Shown piece after piece: positions 61,550-64,000 of a stretch of 64,000 nucleotides of DNA (within the stretch, counting starts at the first letter, position 1; every line of letters begins with the position of its first letter). This stretch comes from Streptomyces diastatochromogenes (lineage in GTDB: Bacteria; Actinomycetota; Actinomycetes; Streptomycetales; Streptomycetaceae). The DNA is taken from assembly GCA_026913215.1 (NCBI GenBank), contig JAPTYK010000001.1, positions 620,001-684,000 on the forward strand, given 5' to 3'. The position numbers and the translations under genes are program-made. A model generated the notes under the pieces. That model made no database searches and was not told the origin of the DNA. It saw only the letters and a list, made by a program, of their open reading frames with translations.

Positions 61550-61590
61550 GTTGGCACAGTGGACAACAAGATATTGTCCAACGTGCCAAC
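61550..61590. promoter_or_regulatory. 41-base nested palindrome before the TetR gene
   Basis: Outer arms GTTGGCAC / GTGCCAAC (8 bp) and inner arms TGGACAA / TTGTCCA (7 bp) are all perfectly complementary, with 2-base spacers and a 7-base centre. A -35-like TTGACC at 61532-61537 and a -10-like CACAGT at 61555-61560 lie so that the palindrome covers the -10. It ends one base before the ribosome site of the TetR gene, which suggests autoregulation. Confidence 0.8.
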
Positions 61591-61601
61591 AGGGAGAAGT
61601 C

Positions 61602-62231
61602 ATGCCTGCCGCACGCCGTCGGCGCACCCCGGATCAGGCACGCGCCGAGATCCTCGACGCCGCCACCGAGCTCATCGCACGGCACGGCCCCGACGGGGTC
61701 GGACTGCGCCGGGTCGCGGAAGCGGTCGGGGTGACGCACGGGCTCGTCACCCACTACTTCGGGACCTACCGGGCACTGGTACGGGCCGTGCTCGAACGCG
61801 AGAACGAGCGCAAGCGGGAGCTCGTACGGGAACGCATGCGGGCCGACGGGAGCGTGCCCTACGCCGCCGGCATGACCGAGGTGCTCTTCGAGATCCTCGC
61901 CGACGAGCGGTACGTCCGGCTGTGGACGTGGTCCCAGCTCCACGGCTGGGAGGACGGGGCCGCCCCGGACTCCCCCACGAACCTCTCCCGGCTGGTCGAC
62001 GTGATCGAGGAGGGCGTCCGCTCGGTGCTCCCTCCGCCCGAGGGCCCCGACCGGGCGCGGATCGAAAAGGTCGTGCTGCTCGCCATGTCCGGCGCGTACG
62101 GCTACGCCCTCGGCCGCCGGTACTGGCTCGCCGATCTCGGACACGACCCCGACGAGCCCGGACACGACGCCGCCTACCGCACCGCCCTGTCCACCGCCCT
62201 CGCCGCCTACCTCGGAGGATCGACCCCATGA
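61602..62231 (+). CDS. TetR/AcrR family transcriptional regulator
   Basis: MPAARRRRTPDQARAEILDA begins a standard TetR HTH: ATELIARHGPDGVGLRRVAE, AVGVTHGLVTHYFGTYRALV. The C-terminal ligand domain (about residues 60-209) has YVRLWTWSQLHGWEDG and VLLAMSGAYGYALGRRYW. The ATG at 61602 follows AGGGAGAAGTC; a longer frame upstream would run through the palindrome and is rejected. The gene is intact. Its stop overlaps the DUF1707 gene (ATGA), making that gene the probable co-regulated partner. Confidence 0.9.
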   Translation: MPAARRRRTPDQARAEILDAATELIARHGPDGVGLRRVAEAVGVTHGLVTHYFGTYRALVRAVLERENERKRELVRERMRADGSVPYAAGMTEVLFEILADERYVRLWTWSQLHGWEDGAAPDSPTNLSRLVDVIEEGVRSVLPPPEGPDRARIEKVVLLAMSGAYGYALGRRYWLADLGHDPDEPGHDAAYRTALSTALAAYLGGSTP

Positions 62232-62806
62232 CCCGGCACGACCTGGACGTCCTCGCCTCGGACGGCGAGCGTTCCGACGCCGAGGAACGGCTGAGGGCCG
62301 CCGTCGAGAACGGCCGGCTGCCGCTGGCCGATCTCGCGGCCCGCCTCGACGAGGTGCACGCCTCCCGCACCCGGGGAGACCTGGAGGAAGCCTGCCGCGC
62401 CTGCCGCGCCCGGGACCCAGGACGCGCTCGTGGTGGACCGGCCCCGACCTCCCGCGGCTTCGTCGCGGGCGTCTTCGGCGGCTTCGAGCGCAAGGGCCCC
62501 TGGATCGTGCCGCCCCGCATGACCGTCTGGTCGATGTGGGGCGGCGGCAGGATCGACCTCTCCGAGGCGCGCTTCAGCCGTCAGGACACCGAGATCCGCG
62601 CCATCGCCCTGTGGGGCGGCACCAGGATCGTCGTCCCGGAGGACATCGAGGTCGAGGTGCGGGGCTTCGGCCTGTTCGGCGTCTTCGACAAGCGCGCCGC
62701 CCGGCGGATCGGCAGGCCGGGCACGCCCCGGGTCGTCATCAAGGGCCTGGCCCTGTTCGGCGCGGTCGTCACCCGCAACGCGGTCGTCACCCACGACAAG
62801 GAGTAG
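62228..62806 (+). CDS. DUF1707 and LiaF-like domain protein
   Basis: MTRHDLDVLASDGERSDAEE and the following RLRAAVENGRLPLADLAARL form the DUF1707 domain (the SHOCT-like start LRASDADRE). The C-terminal half, MTVWSMWGGGRIDLSEARFS, IRAIALWGGTRIVVPEDIEV and GFGLFGVFDKRAARR, is the LiaF/YvqF-type beta-solenoid-like domain (cell wall-active antibiotics response). About 192 residues; the stretch at about 62400-62450 may contain a compensated frame change. Function is unknown, with a link to envelope stress by family. Confidence 0.75.
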   Translation: MTRHDLDVLASDGERSDAEERLRAAVENGRLPLADLAARLDEVHASRTRGDLEEACRACRARDPGRARGGPAPTSRGFVAGVFGGFERKGPWIVPPRMTVWSMWGGGRIDLSEARFSRQDTEIRAIALWGGTRIVVPEDIEVEVRGFGLFGVFDKRAARRIGRPGTPRVVIKGLALFGAVVTRNAVVTHDKE

Positions 62807-62828
62807 CGACGAGGCAGAGAGCCCGGGG

Positions 62829-64000
62829 TCACGGCGGGACCGCCTCGATCGTGGCTCTCAAGCCGCGCAGTACGCGCGGGAGTTCACCCAGGGGCACGGT
62901 GGCGAGCGCCAGCCGCAGCGCCCGGGGGCGGTGGGGCCCGGTGGCGAAGGCGTCCCCGGTGGACACGAGGACGCCCGTTTCCGCGAGCGCGGCCGCGACG
63001 TGGTCGGGGCGCTGGTGGGGCTCCAGGCCGAGCCACACCGTGTAGGAGCTCGGGTGCGCGGTGAGGTCCATGCCGGCGAGCTCCTCGCGGGCGATGCCCT
63101 GCCGGGCCGCCGCGTCCGCGCGGCGGTCGCGCTCCAGGCGCGCCACCGTGCCGTCGGAGAGCCAGCCGGTGGCGAGCGCGGTGACGATCCCGGGGTTCCC
63201 CAGGTCGCCGCGCGAAGGCTCCGGGTGACCTGCTCCACGAGGCGGCCGGGCAGGACGGCGAAGCCGAAGCGCAGGCCGGGCGCCACGTTCTTCGACAGGC
63301 CGGCGACGTAACAGGTGCGTTCGGGCGCGAGGGTCCGCAGCGGCGGGGGCGGCGACGCGTCGAGGAACGCGTAGGTGCCGTCCTCGACGATCAGGCAGTC
63401 CCGCGAGCGGGCGAGGGCGACGAGCCGGTCGCGCCGCTCCCGGTCCAGGACCCAGCCGAGCGGGTTGTGCACGGTGGGCATCGTGTAGACGGCGCGGACG
63501 GGCCGGTCCCGGCACAGCCGGTCCAGGGCGTCCAGGTCGGGCCCCGTCGGCGTGACCGGCACCGGGGCCAGGTCGAGACCGTGCTCCGAGGCGAGGAGCC
63601 TGATGCCCGGGTAGCTGAGCGCGTCGACGGCGAGGACGTCGCCGGGCCGGGTGAGGGCGCGCAGCACGACGTCCAGCGCCTGCTGGGTCCCGCCCGTCAG
63701 CAGGACGTCCTGCGGCGCGGTGTCGATCCCCGGTCGAGGAGGTACGTGGCCACGGCCGCCCGGTCGCGCCGGCGCCCGCCCGGCGGATGCTGGTACAGCA
63801 GCGCCCCGGCGTCACCCGTCGCCGCCAGCGCCCGCAGGGCCTGCCGCAGCAGACCCGCCTGCCCGGGGCCAGGGGCTGGTTGAACGACAGGTCCGCCACC
63901 CGGGGCACGGACAGCGCGCGCGAGGGTTCGAGCCCGTCGTAGCCGGCCTGCTCGCGGACGAACGTCCCCGCCCCGGCTCCCCACGACCAGTCCCATGGCG
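62829..64000 (-). CDS. MocR-type aminotransferase-fold protein (N-terminus outside window)
   Basis: Reading leftward, the fragment includes VREQAGYDGLEPSRALSVPR (linker between GntR and PLP domains), VLLTGGTQQALDVVLRALTR, LSYPGIRLLASEHGLDLAPV, VYTMPTVHNPLGWVLDRERR, CLIVEDGTYAFLDASPPPPL and GLSKNVAPGLRFGFAVLPGR with the PLP lysine. The C-terminus ends LRGLRATIEAVPP at 62829. Frame changes occur at about 63735, 63870 and 63215. It is either a second MocR regulator, with its GntR domain beyond the edge, or a free aminotransferase; the linker-like start favours MocR. Confidence 0.7.
   Translation of the reverse strand, partial: PWDWSWGAGAGTFVREQAGYDGLEPSRALSVPRVADLSFNQPLAPGRRVCCGRPCGRWRRRVTPGRCCTSIRRAGAGATGRPWPRTSSTGDRHRAAGRPADGRDPAGAGRRAARPHPARRRPRRRRAQLPGHQAPRLGARSRPGPGAGHADGARPGRPGPAVPGPARPRRLHDAHRAQPARLGPGPGAARPARRPRPLAGLPDRRGRHLRVPRRVAAPAAADPRARTHLLRRRPVEERGARPALRLRRPARPPRGAGHPEPSRGDLGNPGIVTALATGWLSDGTVARLERDRRADAAARQGIAREELAGMDLTAHPSSYTVWLGLEPHQRPDHVAAALAETGVLVSTGDAFATGPHRPRALRLALATVPLGELPRVLRGLRATIEAVPP

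Overview
The window reads as a chromosomal segment of a Streptomyces-type actinomycete. Base composition is very GC-rich with strong G/C at third codon positions, starts are often GTG, and many genes overlap by ATGA or GTGA. The gene families fit too: monomeric isocitrate dehydrogenase, the long 481-residue GAPDH, DUF5133, DUF6058, DUF1707 and DUF2785 proteins, ROK, LacI, IclR, MocR and Rrf2 regulators, and several ECF-type sigma factors. No rRNA, tRNA, insertion sequence, phage gene or CRISPR array was found.

A caveat governs the whole annotation. More than half of the larger genes change reading frame once or several times. Every frame change I could resolve goes in the direction of lost bases, mostly in runs of C or G. 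Many intact families show this, while gap, the UvrA-like gene, the amidase, cspA and some others are clean. I read this as sequencing or assembly error and annotate the genes as single CDSs, noting approximate frame-change sites.

Layout: 1-5.8 kb holds a TrkA-N-like fragment, a D-Ala-D-Ala carboxypeptidase, a DUF6058 protein, a UvrA-like ATPase and a DUF5133 protein. 5.9-11.3 kb holds an SDR enzyme and a probable sulfur or redox group (Xi-GST-like protein with a leader-peptide-like ORF, Rrf2 regulator, palindrome, SfnB/DszC-like oxidoreductase), then a universal stress protein. 11.4-13.6 kb holds two convergent genes that both end in a CAP domain; one is a sigma factor / zinc finger / membrane / CAP fusion. 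14-19.7 kb holds icd, a PAP2-like protein and a GH15 hydrolase. 19.9-27.2 kb is an uncharacterised glycosylation locus: GT2, a kinase-like protein, two GT4-like enzymes, a PIG-L deacetylase, a small-molecule methyltransferase and an alpha-oxoamine synthase. The synthase follows, apparently in frame, a membrane GGDEF-EAL c-di-GMP protein. 30.5-35 kb holds LacI and IclR regulators, a 34-bp minisatellite, a perfect 18-bp palindrome and a VanW protein. 35-41 kb holds a serine hydrolase, gap, DUF817, a cold-shock protein, a DEAD-box helicase and a lipoprotein. 41.3-43.9 kb is a Ser/Thr kinase fused to a DHA2-type MFS transporter. 45-48 kb holds a DUF3995 / sigma factor / SRPBCC cassette and an amidase. 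48-57.5 kb is a carbohydrate-utilisation locus: beta-helix protein, CUT1 ABC transporter, Gfo/Idh/MocA oxidoreductase, divergent ROK regulator and GH20 hexosaminidase. 57.4-64 kb holds an MFS/MocR divergent pair, a micro-protein / ECF sigma / Cys-motif membrane protein cassette, a TetR gene with a 41-bp nested palindrome and a DUF1707 partner, and the C-terminal part of a second MocR-type protein cut by the window edge.

The most unusual items are the kinase-MFS fusion, the sigma-CAP fusion next to a stand-alone CAP paralogue, the 19.9-27.2 kb locus, the minisatellite that appears to derive from the end of the IclR gene, and several strong uncharacterised operators.
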